64,000 nt of DNA, from positions 517,001-581,000 of the forward strand of contig NZ_CP086235.1 in assembly GCF_023612095.1 (NCBI RefSeq), in the 5' to 3' direction. The notes under the pieces were generated by a model. The model did not search any database and was not told the origin of the DNA. It saw only the letters and a program-made list of their open reading frames with translations. Shown in pieces: positions 1 to 9,195 of the stretch (the first letter of the stretch is position 1; each line of letters opens with the position of its first letter). Source of the stretch: Cytobacillus firmus (GTDB lineage: Bacteria; Bacillota; Bacilli; Bacillales; Cytobacillaceae). Made by a program: the position numbers and the translations under genes.

Positions 1-1
1 G

Positions 2-130
2 CTGCTTCGAAAGGGAGTGGATCTTACCACCGTTAGTAAGCTAACAGGACATTCCACCATCAACATGACTGCCAAGTTCTTTATTCAAACAACACGACAA
101 GAAAAGCAGAATGCGGTTGATAAATTGTAA
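2..130 (+). CDS. Tyrosine recombinase (integrase), C-terminal fragment
   Basis: The window opens inside a reading frame that ends at 128-130. Its 42 residues contain LLRKGVDLTTVSKLTGHST, the helix and GH motif (box II) of the phage-integrase/XerCD family. Tyrosine recombinases cut and rejoin DNA at attachment sites for integration or excision of mobile elements. The catalytic Tyr normally sits nine residues after the GH histidine; here that position is Phe (TAKFFIQTT), so this copy may be inactive or the alignment may be off by one. The rest of the gene lies left of the window. From 131 to 365 no convincing gene is seen, only short frames of 16-50 codons without good ribosome sites. Family call is firm, activity is not. 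Confidence 0.75.
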   Translation: MLRKGVDLTTVSKLTGHSTINMTAKFFIQTTRQEKQNAVDKL

Positions 131-365
131 ATGTCCAAAAAGGCAGAGAGGAATTCGATTTGGTGTAGCGACAGAGTATGATGCAAAGACGGAAACTGGA
201 ATCGGCAGTCGTCGCCCCCTGTTCCAGCAACAACTTCTCCCAAATCGCGTGGTTTGAGAAAGGTGAAGGCATGAGGTCTCAGGCGGAAAATGGACGTCGA
301 TTTTCCTTTGATTCTGTCCGATTGGGAAGATGAATCAGAAAGAAAAGAAGAAAGGGTGAAAACGA

Positions 366-722
366 ATGAAAATGATTCAATGTATAGCGGATATTGAAGA
401 ATTAAAAGCAAGAAATACCATCCCTCTCCCCTACCTCCAAATGATCGAATCAGAATTTCTTAATTGGTATGAGGCAGAAGGATTTGATGAATCGCTCATT
501 TCATTTCGATTGGGAAACCATTCTTGCATCTATCATTTAGAAAATAAAGAGGATACGAGTTTCATAAATAATAAGATCCACCAAATTGAATATATTGAAA
601 ATGGAGCAAGCAGCAGATTTTCGTTACTTTAGAATTGGCATGATGAACGATCACCAAATGAATGTAATCTACTTTTTGCAAGGTACACTCGAATCATCGT
701 ATGAAGAATGGCTAAAAAATTA
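366..722 (+). pseudogene. Small hypothetical protein, frameshifted
   Basis: The frame from ATG 366 runs to a stop at about 630, but from base 601 a second frame continues as MEQAADFRYFRIGMMNDHQ and ends in EEWLKN at 722. Removing one A from the AAAA run at 598-601 fuses the two into about 118 residues with no other stop. The stop is followed directly by the ribosome site of the next gene, as expected for a gene in the same transcript. No family recognised. It is an acidic, soluble-looking protein without signal peptide or membrane segment. Either a real decayed gene of the mobile region or a base-call error. Confidence 0.5.
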
Positions 723-733
723 GGAGGTAAACC

Positions 734-1042
734 ATGTTTGAAGATCAAGGAAAAAGATATATGACTAGAAGCATAGCCGAGACCCTGCATATCGAAATAC
801 AATTATTTTTATGGAGCCTCCTTGATGAAAAAGTATCTAAAGAGGAAGAATTAGATTACCTACAGGTGTTTGAATTGTCCGTGAAAAACGGTAAGCAATG
901 CATCATCCATCGACAGGAACAACCACCAAATAAGCAACAATGGATCGTTGAGCTTCAACATACAAAGCCTTTAAATTGCACGATCTGGTGTATGGATAAT
1001 GGTAGTGAAGGGCAAATAATGCTCTACCCATCTGATTATTGA
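734..1042 (+). CDS. DUF960 family protein
   Basis: 102 residues preceded by AGGAGG seven bases before the ATG. The pattern RYMTRSIAETLHIEIQLFLW, then LDYLQVFELSV, IIHRQEQPP and a C-terminal MDNGSEGQIMLYPSDY fits DUF960, a small family of unknown function found in Firmicutes mobile elements, phages and plasmids. It lies 11 bases after the preceding broken gene and ends in a hairpin, so the two probably share a transcript. Function unknown; the family and its neighbours (recombinase, RHH-like protein) point to an integrative element. Confidence 0.75.
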   Translation: MFEDQGKRYMTRSIAETLHIEIQLFLWSLLDEKVSKEEELDYLQVFELSVKNGKQCIIHRQEQPPNKQQWIVELQHTKPLNCTIWCMDNGSEGQIMLYPSDY

Positions 1043-1097
1043 TGAATCCTCCCTGCTAGGTTGCGGTTGAACATGCAATTAGGCAGGGATGGTTCAT
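1042..1097 (+). terminator. Stem-loop terminator after the DUF960 gene
   Basis: ATGAATCCTCCCTGC (1042-1056) pairs with GCAGGGATGGTTCAT (1083-1097) with few mismatches, starting at the stop codon of the DUF960 gene. Only a weak T-rich stretch follows. Probably the end of the short 366-1042 transcript. Confidence 0.5.
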
Positions 1098-1227
1098 GTT
1101 TCCTCAGCATAAATCCCCCTCATTTTTTTCAACTTAATCCTCATACAGATATAAAAACAATAAAATAATGTGTTTATGTAGCGGTAGAATCTACAGCTAT
1201 GTAGATGTAAAAGCGATATAGGGGGCT

Positions 1228-1634
1228 ATGCCGATGTATGGTGAAAGACGAAAAAGAAACTTGAATTTATTAAGAGATAATCAACCGACTAAATCACAAC
1301 GGTTATTGACAGATGAAGATGAATGGAATAAAGAGGGGAGTTAGAAGAAGGCTTTGAAGAGATTGAAGTTTACGAAGAAGGTGAAGATCAGGAAAGCGAA
1401 ATGGAAGGAACAAAGCCATCGGTATTTCTTATTGATGGAAAACCGTTTGCGGTAAAGCAACAAGCAAAGAAACCGACATTCCAAGAGTCACACACAAGGA
1501 TTACTACTTACCTGGAAAACAACCTCTATTCTATAGTGAAGATATTGCAGGAGCAAAACCAGATTGAATCGATTACCGCGTTCATTAACGAATCAATTAA
1601 ACACTATCTTATGAAGAGGTTTCAAGAGAATTAA
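1228..1634 (+). pseudogene. Ribbon-helix-helix-like protein, frameshifted
   Basis: A ribosome site (GGGGG, 1221-1225) precedes ATG 1228 (or 1234). The frame MPMYGERRKRN... stops at 1344 after WNKEGS; the next frame continues without gap as ELEEGFEEIEVYEEGEDQES and on to 1634. Adding one G to the GGGG run at 1335-1338 joins them into about 135 residues. The C-terminal ~50 residues (RITTYLENNLYSIVKIL... ESITAFINESIKHYL) look like a ribbon-helix-helix DNA-binding domain of plasmid or partition type, after a basic N-terminus and an acidic linker. Function is inferred from pattern only. Confidence 0.5.
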
Positions 1635-2177
1635 AATGAATATAGAAATAATCTAAATTACTATAAATTGATATTAAACTTAAGAAATGGTCGACCTATC
1701 TTTCATTTTGAGAGATAGGTCAAAAAAATATTTTATTAAATTAAATTCCACTAATAAGAAGCAGAGAAAAAAGTGTAATGGGGAGCAAGTACTGCCGATT
1801 AGTAAAAAAATGAGAAAAAGGAGTGGATAAACATGTACCAATTAAGCGAAGTGAAGAAAGAAAGATGGTTGACAGTATAAAAATGGTAGTTTACTATACA
1901 GGTAACAACTAAATCCAGTCATTATTTTGATTGTCGCAAACAAGGAAGCCTCTGGTAGACATTTTGTCATCACCAAGCTAACTCAAGTCACTATTCAGGA
2001 ACCTTTTTAAAGGGAAGTCCTGCTACAGACGCCTTAGCGCAACAAAGATTTCAGTCATATAGGAACGGGATATTACTGCCCATTTCTATGAAATCTTTGT
2101 TTATGCTTTGGCGTCTTTTTGTTGTCTAAAAAGTCGCCAAGGTGAGGTTTGGTTGATTTTGAGAGGAGAGCTGAAGG
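1635..2177 (+). other. Mostly non-coding stretch with gene remnant and inverted repeat
   Basis: No intact gene. At 1833 a frame with a good ribosome site (AAAAGGAG upstream) starts MYQLSEVKKERWLTV and stops after 15 codons; similar codon use continues in broken frames to about 1960 (for example VTTKSSHYFDCRKQGSL), so this looks like a dead small gene. The rest holds the long inverted repeat listed separately and the ribosome site of the next gene. Confidence 0.45.
2027..2116. repeat. Long near-perfect inverted repeat (~27 bp arms)
   Basis: AGACGCCTTAGCGC followed by AACAAAGATTTCA at 2027-2053 is the reverse complement, with about four differences and one gap, of 2089-2116. The loop is 35 bases and itself holds a small GGG/CCC pair. 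The right arm runs into TTTTTG, so as RNA it could act as a terminator or a structured small RNA; as single-stranded DNA it could be a replication or conversion origin of the mobile element. Nothing in the sequence decides between these. Confidence 0.7.
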
Positions 2178-2867
2178 ATGAGAAAAAGAAGACAACAAAT
2201 CACTGAGGTAATGAATGAAGAATTGGAAATTTTGGAAACGGACGAAATGGCAGTTGAAAAAGAAAAGGAAGCTGAATTAGATTTAGATCTCAATCTATAT
2301 TTATCTGATGAAGATATAGATTTTGAACCAACAGAAGAAGAAGTGGGAGGTGATTTTAATGTTGAGCAGAACATGGTGGGGGATTTGATATTAGTAGAAT
2401 CAGATGAATTGAAACATGATTCAACAGAGTATGACGATGTGAATCAAACGTTAAACCAACAAGAACAGCAAGATGAAATCGAGCTAGGTTTATCGGATCT
2501 TAAACCATCTGTATCGAGTGCTGTTAAGCGGACCGCACCTGCTGGAGTTTTAAGCATCGTTAATTCCAATCATGGAAAACGATTTTTAATTTCTTCAGGA
2601 ATAGTTATGAATTTACAACTATTTGAAACTGCACAAATTGGTTATGCACCCAATTACATCGTGATTGCTGAGCACTTAGGGGAAGACTTTACTACGTATG
2701 GTTTGAAAACGGAGGGGAAGAAAATGGTAATTTACAGTACAGAGCTGGTCTATGAAGCAACAAACTTCCATCAATTAGACTTCAGTGATCGGACGTCAAT
2801 CACTTTTTCTAAAGTAACATACGAGACAATCAATGGGAAATTGGTTGCGGTAATTCATATTCGGTAG
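2178..2867 (+). CDS. Acidic hypothetical protein
   Basis: 229 residues, ribosome site GAGAGGAGAG upstream of ATG. Residues ~10-110 are very rich in Glu and Asp with low complexity. After a short basic patch (VKRTAP, ~117-122) comes a folded-looking domain of about 110 residues with alternating hydrophobic residues (LSIVNSNHGKRFLISSGIVM ... SITFSKVTYE), probably beta-rich. No signal peptide, membrane segment or known motif. The architecture (acidic tail plus small domain) resembles accessory proteins of plasmids and integrative elements, but that is only inference from context. No family recognised. Confidence 0.6.
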   Translation: MRKRRQQITEVMNEELEILETDEMAVEKEKEAELDLDLNLYLSDEDIDFEPTEEEVGGDFNVEQNMVGDLILVESDELKHDSTEYDDVNQTLNQQEQQDEIELGLSDLKPSVSSAVKRTAPAGVLSIVNSNHGKRFLISSGIVMNLQLFETAQIGYAPNYIVIAEHLGEDFTTYGLKTEGKKMVIYSTELVYEATNFHQLDFSDRTSITFSKVTYETINGKLVAVIHIR

Positions 2868-2889
2868 ATGCTTAGATACACAAAGACTT

Positions 2890-2911
2890 AAGGAAGCTGA
2901 CATGCTTCCTT
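2890..2911 (+). terminator. Stem-loop after the acidic protein gene
   Basis: AAGGAAGC - TGACAT - GCTTCCTT, a perfect 8-bp stem 22 bases after the stop codon. It lacks a clean T tract, so it may be a weak terminator or an RNA-stabilising hairpin. Confidence 0.4.
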
Positions 2912-2976
2912 GGGTCTAGCAAGAATATGTACCTAACTGAACATCTATTAAGCGTAATCTGAAGGAGATGAACCAG

Positions 2977-3192
2977 ATGTCAAACGATGATAACAACAAA
3001 AAACCAAAAAAGATAAAACAAACTGGATTTCGCGGAGGCGAGTATTACGGGGCAAACAACTACTATCGACTTTCTGCGAATCATCTTTATGTTAAAGATG
3101 AGGAAGAAGGAGACAATGGTGGCTATAAAAGAGTCAGTAAATACGTGAAAATTAAAAAGATCGAACAGGCGGAAAATACAAAAACTAAGTAA
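2977..3192 (+). CDS. Small basic hypothetical protein
   Basis: 71 residues starting MSNDDNNKKPKKIKQTGFRG. GAAGGAG at 2961-2967 is nine bases before this ATG and directly abuts the ATG at 2968, so 2977 is the better start. The protein is rich in Lys, Asn and Tyr (GGEYYGANNYYRLSANHLYV) with a charged tail; no signal peptide. No family recognised. It follows the acidic protein by about 110 bases and probably belongs to the same mobile region. Confidence 0.5.
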   Translation: MSNDDNNKKPKKIKQTGFRGGEYYGANNYYRLSANHLYVKDEEEGDNGGYKRVSKYVKIKKIEQAENTKTK

Positions 3193-3938
3193 GAAAGGAG
3201 AACAAATACGACCGGGGACCGCTGAAAAGCTGCATTACCTATCTGGGGAGAATGGCGAACAGTCTTGAATAAACACGAAAAACTATCGAAAATTGAGATA
3301 AAATATACGCCATTTCTATTAGAGGGCTAAGGCTAAAGGATGAAAGGTTGATACTAATTGGACATCTATTTCAGGACCGGTTCAAAAGCGAAAAGGTTGA
3401 TTAAGGAATTGCTCTTTGGATACAAACGCGATTTCTTCATAATGTTTGGCAGCATATGCAAGATAGAGTTTTGCAAACTTCTTTGACTTCTCGAGTTATT
3501 GAGAACAAAAGAATACAAAGTAAAACCCGCGTTAAAGGGGATTGTTTTTTTGATCATTTCTCGGTTGATATATGAGATATTTTCAATAATACTTTCCTTT
3601 TAATAGTATAATAGTAACAAGAGTGTGTAGAAAAAAAGGGTGATATATACTTCGTTATTATATACTGGGGTAAAATTAAATTCATAGATTAATCTAGAAA
3701 CAGCATTTTGCGGGATAGAAAGAAGCCTTTATTTCCAGGTAGTAATACATATGAAAAAGTTCATGAGTTTTATCCTTTGTAGTTAAAAACCTATCAGAAT
3801 TGAACATTGGAACCTTTCCTATCCAAATCATCCGTAAAGGTTACCGAATTGAAAAGCTGCATTATAGTAAACCTGCTTTGCTATCAATCAGTATCACCTT
3901 ATTACTTTTTACTACTATTTTTATTTAGAAAAGGGGAC
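3193..3938 (+). other. Gene-free stretch with decayed coding remnants
   Basis: No frame with start, ribosome site and reasonable length. Around 3370-3600 both + strand frames carry protein-like stretches (RLIKELLFGYKRDFFIMFG; WQHMQDRVLQTSLTSRVIEN; a hydrophobic end VFLIISRLIYEIF), which suggests one dead gene with at least two frameshifts. I could not name the family. The last ~330 bases appear non-coding and lead to the broken repeat protein. Confidence 0.35.
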
Positions 3939-5159
3939 ATGCACTATTCAATTAAAAAAAATTATTCCAGTGGCTGTTGCATTATCATTAACAACCACAC
4001 CAGCTTTAACCACCTTAGAAGGGGCAATGCCGATAGCATTCGATAGTAAAGCAGAAGCTGCTAGTTCAGTTGAAACAGAGATTTATAGCGTGAAGGCAAG
4101 CAAAGAAGCTCCGCTTTGGACTGACACAAGTTCAAAAAAGAAATATTTAGGAAAAACAAAAAGGGAGAAGCGCTCCAGGTTTTTCAATCTTCTAATGGCT
4201 TCTACAAAGTAAAATATGGTAATCGTTTTTCTTACATTTATTATCAAAATGCCGATTGGATTATTGAACAGCCTCAATATGATGTGAAAACAAACAAAGA
4301 GTCTCCACTTTGGACAGACACTAGCTCTAAGAAGCAATACATTAATAGTTTACCTAAAGGAACAACCTTAGAAGTAGTTCAAAATAAAAACGGCTTTTAC
4401 AAGGCGAAATACGGTAATGGATATGTATACATCTATTACAAGAATGCAGATAAAGTAACCGAAAAGGTTCTATACAGTATAGAAACCAATAAAGAAACCC
4501 CATTATGGACCGACTCAAGTGCAAGTAAGCAATTCATCAAGAAAGTTCCAAAAGGGACAACACTATCAGCGGTTCAAAATGCAAATGGGTTCTTTAAGGT
4601 CAAGTATAGCAGCGGTTATGCTTATGCGTACTATAAAAATGCTGATAAAGTGACGAACTATACCAATATTCCTGGTGCTCCTCAAGCGGTAAGTGGGTAT
4701 GAGTTACCAACAGGATCTTATGTTTATCCAGTTGATGCTTCAAAAGTCAATCAAGTAAAGATCACTAATACCTGGGATAAGAAAAAGAAGCAAATTGAGA
4801 TTAATCAACTTGCCAAGACCGTAGGACTTTCGTCAAGTTTTGGAACATATTTGGATTTTGTTAGTATAAATAAAGATGTCCCGGATAGCCATGTTGATAA
4901 TGTAACGCTTTATCAATTTTTCTATAGCAACAGTGTAATGTCAATTGGATTTGATAACCATCGTAGAATCCGTTTAGACCAAGGAGAATACATTCTCAAG
5001 GCGTTATTGAAACCATATTTCCCTAAAAGTTACAGCAAACTAGCAGAAATGTTTGTGAGAGATGGATATATGGACGGAGGAATGTATATGGATGATTGGG
5101 AAACCTATGACGGATTAAAAGTTAAAATGATTGGCGGAAAATTAAGGATTCGAAAGTAG
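3939..5159 (+). pseudogene. Secreted SH3-like repeat protein, frameshifted twice
   Basis: From ATG 3939 (AAGGGG upstream) the frame reads MHYSIKK, then needs one A removed from the eight-A run at 3954-3961 to continue as IIPVAVALSLTTTPAL..., a signal peptide ending near EAASS. A second break at 4159-4166 (AAAAAGGG, one base missing) separates the first repeat from the rest. The restored protein is about 405 residues: a signal peptide, three ~65-residue repeats each opening with SVK..KEAPLWT-type and ending in YIYYKNADK, then a ~165-residue C-terminal domain of unknown type (residues after GAPQAVSGYELPTGS). The repeats are the same family as in the CAP protein at 9646-10920. Either decayed or mis-sequenced. 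Confidence 0.65.
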
Positions 5160-5163
5160 AAAG

Positions 5164-5747
5164 AGGGATTTTAATAAATCCTTATTAAGAAAAGTTGCTT
5201 TTCTTTTTGTGATTGTTACCTTGCTATTCCCTCTAATTGCTGATTATGAATTTGGTTACGCTGAACCTGCTGATAGTGATAGTACTGACCTTGTTTTTAA
5301 CATTTAATAGGTTAGAATATCCAAAAACAATAGATAGATTTAACGGATATTGAACAAAAAGAAGAAATTGTAATCAATTCATGGAAGAACCTAGAAGGTT
5401 ATTTGCTAACTTCTGACGGTAGCAAAGTTATTCGTTTAGTAGATTCTGATTATATTGGACAGGTTCTAATTAATGAAGGTATTAACTCTTTTGTCATAAG
5501 TGTTAAAGACTCCATAAAAGAGGTGTTTTTAAGTGAACAACCTGCCATGAAAGTCATGAGGACCATATCAGTGCAAACAGCTGCCGCTTGTACAAACGGT
5601 GATTATGTTGACTACTTAGTAGAGGCTTTAGGGTTTCCAAGAATTACGAGTAAAATTAACGTAAAACTCCCGGTAACTGGATGCTCTTTACGGTATTTAC
5701 AAAATTTGTTTCTATTCCCTTTTGAAAATGTCTCTGCTGTTATATAA
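5164..5747 (+). pseudogene. Decayed exported protein gene
   Basis: A frame beginning around 5176 reads KSLLRKVAFLFVIVTLLFPL, a signal-peptide-like segment, and stops near 5308. After about 25 unreadable bases another frame picks up as DLTDIEQKEEIVINSWKNLE and runs to 5747, ending in a Phe-rich tail that looks out of frame. No start codon with a ribosome site is evident. The parts together suggest an exported protein of about 190 residues that has suffered at least one frameshift or small deletion. No family recognised. Confidence 0.4.
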
Positions 5748-5787
5748 TGAAGTAAGAATTTCGAATAAGAAAGTGAGAAGATTCATT

Positions 5788-6213
5788 ATGCGTAAGCACC
5801 TATTGTTATTGTTAACATTAATAGCTGTAATTATACTGGGATCAGCGTGTTCAAAAGAGGAGAGCAAAGCAAAAGAAAACTTTAATGAACAGCTGAAAGT
5901 GGTGGAGAATTTTATTGAAATTGCCTATTTCGATGAAGGGACTTATGAGGACTTTACTGCATTGTATGCAGATAAGGATAAAGTAAACTCAAAAAAAGAG
6001 TTTACTAATTTCAGGGAAAAAAATGAGCCCAAAGATATTTTTCCGAAAGACTATGAAAATGTTAAAGAAGTAACAAAACACTTAGTTGCTAAAAAAGTTG
6101 ATAAGACTAATGTAAATGTTTATTGGCTGGAAAATCCCGATAAGGACAAGACAGAGTCAGCCAAGACCGTCTGGTCATTAACAAAAAAAGACGACAAATG
6201 GCTGTTGAATTAG
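5788..6213 (+). CDS. Small lipoprotein
   Basis: 141 residues. The start at 5788 gives a textbook lipoprotein signal, MRKHLLLLLTLIAVIILGSA followed by the lipobox Cys at residue 21, so the product is probably anchored to the outer face of the membrane. The mature part is charged and soluble, with a C-terminal TVWSLTKKDDKWLLN reminiscent of NTF2-like or DUF4878-type lipoproteins, where a terminal WKI/WLL strand is common; that link is only suggestive. The longer frame upstream to 5722 lacks a ribosome site. A strong terminator follows directly. Function unknown. Confidence 0.7.
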   Translation: MRKHLLLLLTLIAVIILGSACSKEESKAKENFNEQLKVVENFIEIAYFDEGTYEDFTALYADKDKVNSKKEFTNFREKNEPKDIFPKDYENVKEVTKHLVAKKVDKTNVNVYWLENPDKDKTESAKTVWSLTKKDDKWLLN

Positions 6214-6231
6214 AGAAGCGCTTAATTATAT

Positions 6232-6267
6232 ATGAGCCCCACTTCCAATTTGAGAAGAGGGGCTCAT
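6232..6267 (+). terminator. Rho-independent terminator after the lipoprotein gene
   Basis: ATGAGCCCC (6232-6240) pairs perfectly with GGGGCTCAT (6259-6267), extended inside by CTTC/GAAG-type pairing, followed by GTTATTTT. Confidence 0.75.
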
Positions 6268-6885
6268 GTTATTTTCTAACGTAGGAACAAATTAAGAAAG
6301 GAAAAAAAGAGTGTTTCTCGAAATGATAATTGATGGGAAAATAGAAGATTATTTGGTTTAAAGAATACCGGGATATATTCGCACCGGATCAATACGCGGG
6401 CATTATGAAACAGAAGCAGTGATAAGCACTACAATCACTTATAATACTTAAGAATTTTTTTGTGGTGGTATTTTGACTTCTCATAAAGCCTGAAAAACAG
6501 AGCAGACGATATAGTCGAACTTAAGATTGTGTTATAAGTGAAAAACCAAAACTTATGCCATTCAATCCTTAATTGGGTGACCATGTTTTCCCCTCCATTT
6601 CTTCCTTTAAACAATATATAACATAGCTTTATGAAGGGGACATTTAATTCATGTTAATTATTTGTAAATATAAGAAAGAAAAGCGGAAGGAGCCTTTGTT
6701 GTCCTTAATAATTTGGAGATGGTAAACGATATGCAATAAAACACCAATATTTGAATGGAATGGAAGATGATTTTCAACAATAACAGCTTTCCAGTTGATT
6801 CATCATGACACAAGATGACTTGTCAATGTTATTCTATCTTGCTGTACGAGATTTCACCAATTTAAGGGATAAATCGATACCTATC
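6268..6885 (+). other. Gene-free stretch with one remnant
   Basis: No supportable gene. Near 6322-6451 one frame reads MIIDGKIEDYLV, stop, RIPGYIRTGSIRG and HYETEAVISTTITYNT before a second stop, so it is protein-like but interrupted and has no usable ribosome site arrangement. The rest is AT-rich and shows no clear promoter or repeat. Confidence 0.35.
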
Positions 6886-6922
6886 AAAAAAAGATGGAGC
6901 CCTGCGAGTTTCCACAAGGCTC
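6886..6922 (-). terminator. Terminator of the M14 carboxypeptidase gene
   Basis: On the minus strand GAGCCTT... pairs with ...AGGGCTC, with the stem spanning 6897-6922, and is followed by a run of seven T (complement of 6886-6892). It lies 19 bases after the stop codon. Confidence 0.7.
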
Positions 6923-6940
6923 TTGTTTTGTTATAGCTGT

Positions 6941-9100
6941 TTATTCATTTTTAGCAGATTCGGACTGATCATTTTCCTCAGTAATCTCTGAGTCTGTTGG
7001 AGAATCTTCCTCTGCAGTATTCGGATCTGAAATAATATTTTCATTTACAGCTGGCTCAGGCTGTGTGCCAGCTTCTTTTACAACAATAGTTAAAATAAAC
7101 TCTTTTGCTGTATTTCCGGCCTGGTCTTTAGCACTGTAGGTAATCGTGTAGGTTCCAGGGATAGTGGTATCAATTTCTTCTAGTTTTTCTCCATTTCCGT
7201 CTTTGATTGCTGCTGTTACTTCCACAAGTTCATCCACGTTGTCAGTTCCCGTTACTTCCGGAAGGGCAAACTCAGCGCCGTTCTCAATATTTATCGTTTG
7301 TTCTCCATCATAGTGCAGAACAGGTGCTTCTTCATCAGGGATTATTAAAGTAGCCTCATATCTTTCAAGGGTTGCCTTGTAATAATCTTGGATTAGCTTC
7401 TTAAGCTTTGCGTTATGATCGAATTTGGACAGATCTTTATAGGCTTTCTGTAAATAGCTTTCTGCGCGCGATTGATAAGTCGCAAATTGAGGGTTGTCAA
7501 GCCACCACTCAGCTTTTTCGATGTTGTGAACTGCCCAGGCTCCATGTTTAAGCAGTACTGCATGTTTCTTGTATGCGGGCTCTGTATAGTATCCTTTTAA
7601 CGCGTAACGGGTATCGGCCTTGCCCCGATTCCATACCTGGCCAATTTTCTTTCTTGCATTTTGAATATCACGGTCAAAGTCGAAGTACAAGTTATTAATA
7701 TCCCGCACATCTGAATAGGTTTTGCCTTTGACTTTAACCTGGTTAAGATCGCCTGTTAATGCTGTTTTCACTGCGCCGTCCCAATTGTTCTTATTCAGTA
7801 AATCGTCACCGGCCCAGCGTGCATAAATATATTTTTTAGCATTGTCCATATACTTCTGATTGTATTTCAGGTCGCCCTGGAGTTTAGTTTTATCGCTTCC
7901 TGTGTACGAAGCCAGCAGCTTTTCAGCCTTTGCTTTTGCAGCGTTTGCTTCATTAATTTTCTTTTGGACTGTGCTTGCCCAAACGGGCTCTTTAGAAGGT
8001 CCCTGTTCTCCAGTTCTGGAGAATTCTTTGTATGGGAGCCACATCTTGTGTTTTGCATCAGCTACGGCTTTTCTTATAGTTGTTCCAAGTCTGGCCTGAT
8101 AAAGTTTTGATCCTTCCTGTGCCAGATAAAGGCCCACTGCTTTATTTTCACTCCATACACTGGTGAATTCGGAAACAGGAAGATTGGTTTCACCGGCATA
8201 TCTGCCTATTTCAGGCGTAAAGCCAGGTCTTTTTTTGGCTTCTATGAACCAATCCGTAAACCCTCCTCCTGAAGGGTTTTTCCCGGGATATACAAGGGAG
8301 TAGCCTGTCTGCTTTCGAATTTCTTTTGCATACACGTGGTCCCGGTTGTAATTCTTGGTATTCTGCTTATAGTTCCAGTAAAGAATTTTCCCGCTGCTGT
8401 GATAAGCAATGGCCATCTCCGGATTAATTTCTTCGGTGAATTTCAGGATTGCCTTCGTTTCTGCTGCAGTTGCTGGTGCCTTTCCTTTGTAATTCTTATA
8501 GGTAGGTGAGACGGGACTTTTAATTTGTTTCCAGCCCGCATCATACTGGCGGTTTAGGTCCACCCCTTTTGCATTGGCTTTCCATCTTTTAAAGTTTTTG
8601 CTGCCATTATTCATATTAATAATAGCTTTATGGTCTTTTGAAGGGAAAGACTTCAATCCTTCCTGCTGAAGTGTGACTCCATCTGGGTTGACCATTGGCA
8701 CAAACCAAATGGTAGTGGAGTCTAAGATTTTTTTAGCGTCATAGCCGTTGATCTTTTTCTTTGATCTATAGGCAATTGCGTACTGCTCTGCCATATACAT
8801 ATTCAGATTGGTAGTCAGCCATTCCCGGGCATGATGAGATCCGTTGATGAATAATGTGGCATCACCTTTTCCAACGGAAAAAGCGTAAATATTGCGGTTA
8901 TATTCTGATTTCCCGATCACTTTTACTTTTACCAGGTCTGGATATGCTTGTTGAAGCTTTTTGATGTCTCTAACCATTTCATTATATGTATAGACTTGAT
9001 TGGGATTAACGACATTGGATTGTGCATTTGCATCTTGATTCGAGAAAAGACTTATAAAAAATAAAATAAGACAGGTCATAATTAACTTCGGTTTTCGCAT
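6941..9100 (-). CDS. Secreted M14 zinc carboxypeptidase with Ig-like tail
   Basis: 719 residues. A signal peptide (MRKPKLIMTCLILFFISLF, cleavage near DANAQS) sends it out of the cell. The M14 carboxypeptidase domain spans ~35-330: zinc ligands H90 and E93 in NGSHHAREW and H234 in AYHSSG, substrate-binding N183-R184 in VDLNRQYD, catalytic E297 in FTPEIGRYAG. A helical, Lys-rich region (~340-580) follows, then a bacterial Ig/HYR-like domain (~590-675: EEAPVLHYDG ... YSAKDQAGNTA) and an acidic Ser/Thr/Glu tail. Family enzymes remove C-terminal amino acids from peptides. All catalytic residues are present. No wall-anchor motif is seen, so it may be released or held by its Ig-like part. Confidence 0.9.
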   Translation of the reverse strand: MRKPKLIMTCLILFFISLFSNQDANAQSNVVNPNQVYTYNEMVRDIKKLQQAYPDLVKVKVIGKSEYNRNIYAFSVGKGDATLFINGSHHAREWLTTNLNMYMAEQYAIAYRSKKKINGYDAKKILDSTTIWFVPMVNPDGVTLQQEGLKSFPSKDHKAIINMNNGSKNFKRWKANAKGVDLNRQYDAGWKQIKSPVSPTYKNYKGKAPATAAETKAILKFTEEINPEMAIAYHSSGKILYWNYKQNTKNYNRDHVYAKEIRKQTGYSLVYPGKNPSGGGFTDWFIEAKKRPGFTPEIGRYAGETNLPVSEFTSVWSENKAVGLYLAQEGSKLYQARLGTTIRKAVADAKHKMWLPYKEFSRTGEQGPSKEPVWASTVQKKINEANAAKAKAEKLLASYTGSDKTKLQGDLKYNQKYMDNAKKYIYARWAGDDLLNKNNWDGAVKTALTGDLNQVKVKGKTYSDVRDINNLYFDFDRDIQNARKKIGQVWNRGKADTRYALKGYYTEPAYKKHAVLLKHGAWAVHNIEKAEWWLDNPQFATYQSRAESYLQKAYKDLSKFDHNAKLKKLIQDYYKATLERYEATLIIPDEEAPVLHYDGEQTINIENGAEFALPEVTGTDNVDELVEVTAAIKDGNGEKLEEIDTTIPGTYTITYSAKDQAGNTAKEFILTIVVKEAGTQPEPAVNENIISDPNTAEEDSPTDSEITEENDQSESAKNE

Positions 9101-9195
9101 TCTTTTTCTTAGCTCCTCAAGTGATGTTTTTATTCTTGCAAAATACTGGATTGTTAAACAGCAGTCTTTTGATCCTTCTATTCAATATCACCACC

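Noticed and set aside
181..333. 50-codon frame MQRRKLESAVV... between the recombinase and the first small gene
   Set aside because: No ribosome site, unusual composition, and overlapping alternative short frames; not supportable.
3807..4046. Separate 79-residue gene
   Set aside because: Its end is an out-of-frame reading of the signal peptide of the repeat protein; only ATG 3939 inside it is meaningful.
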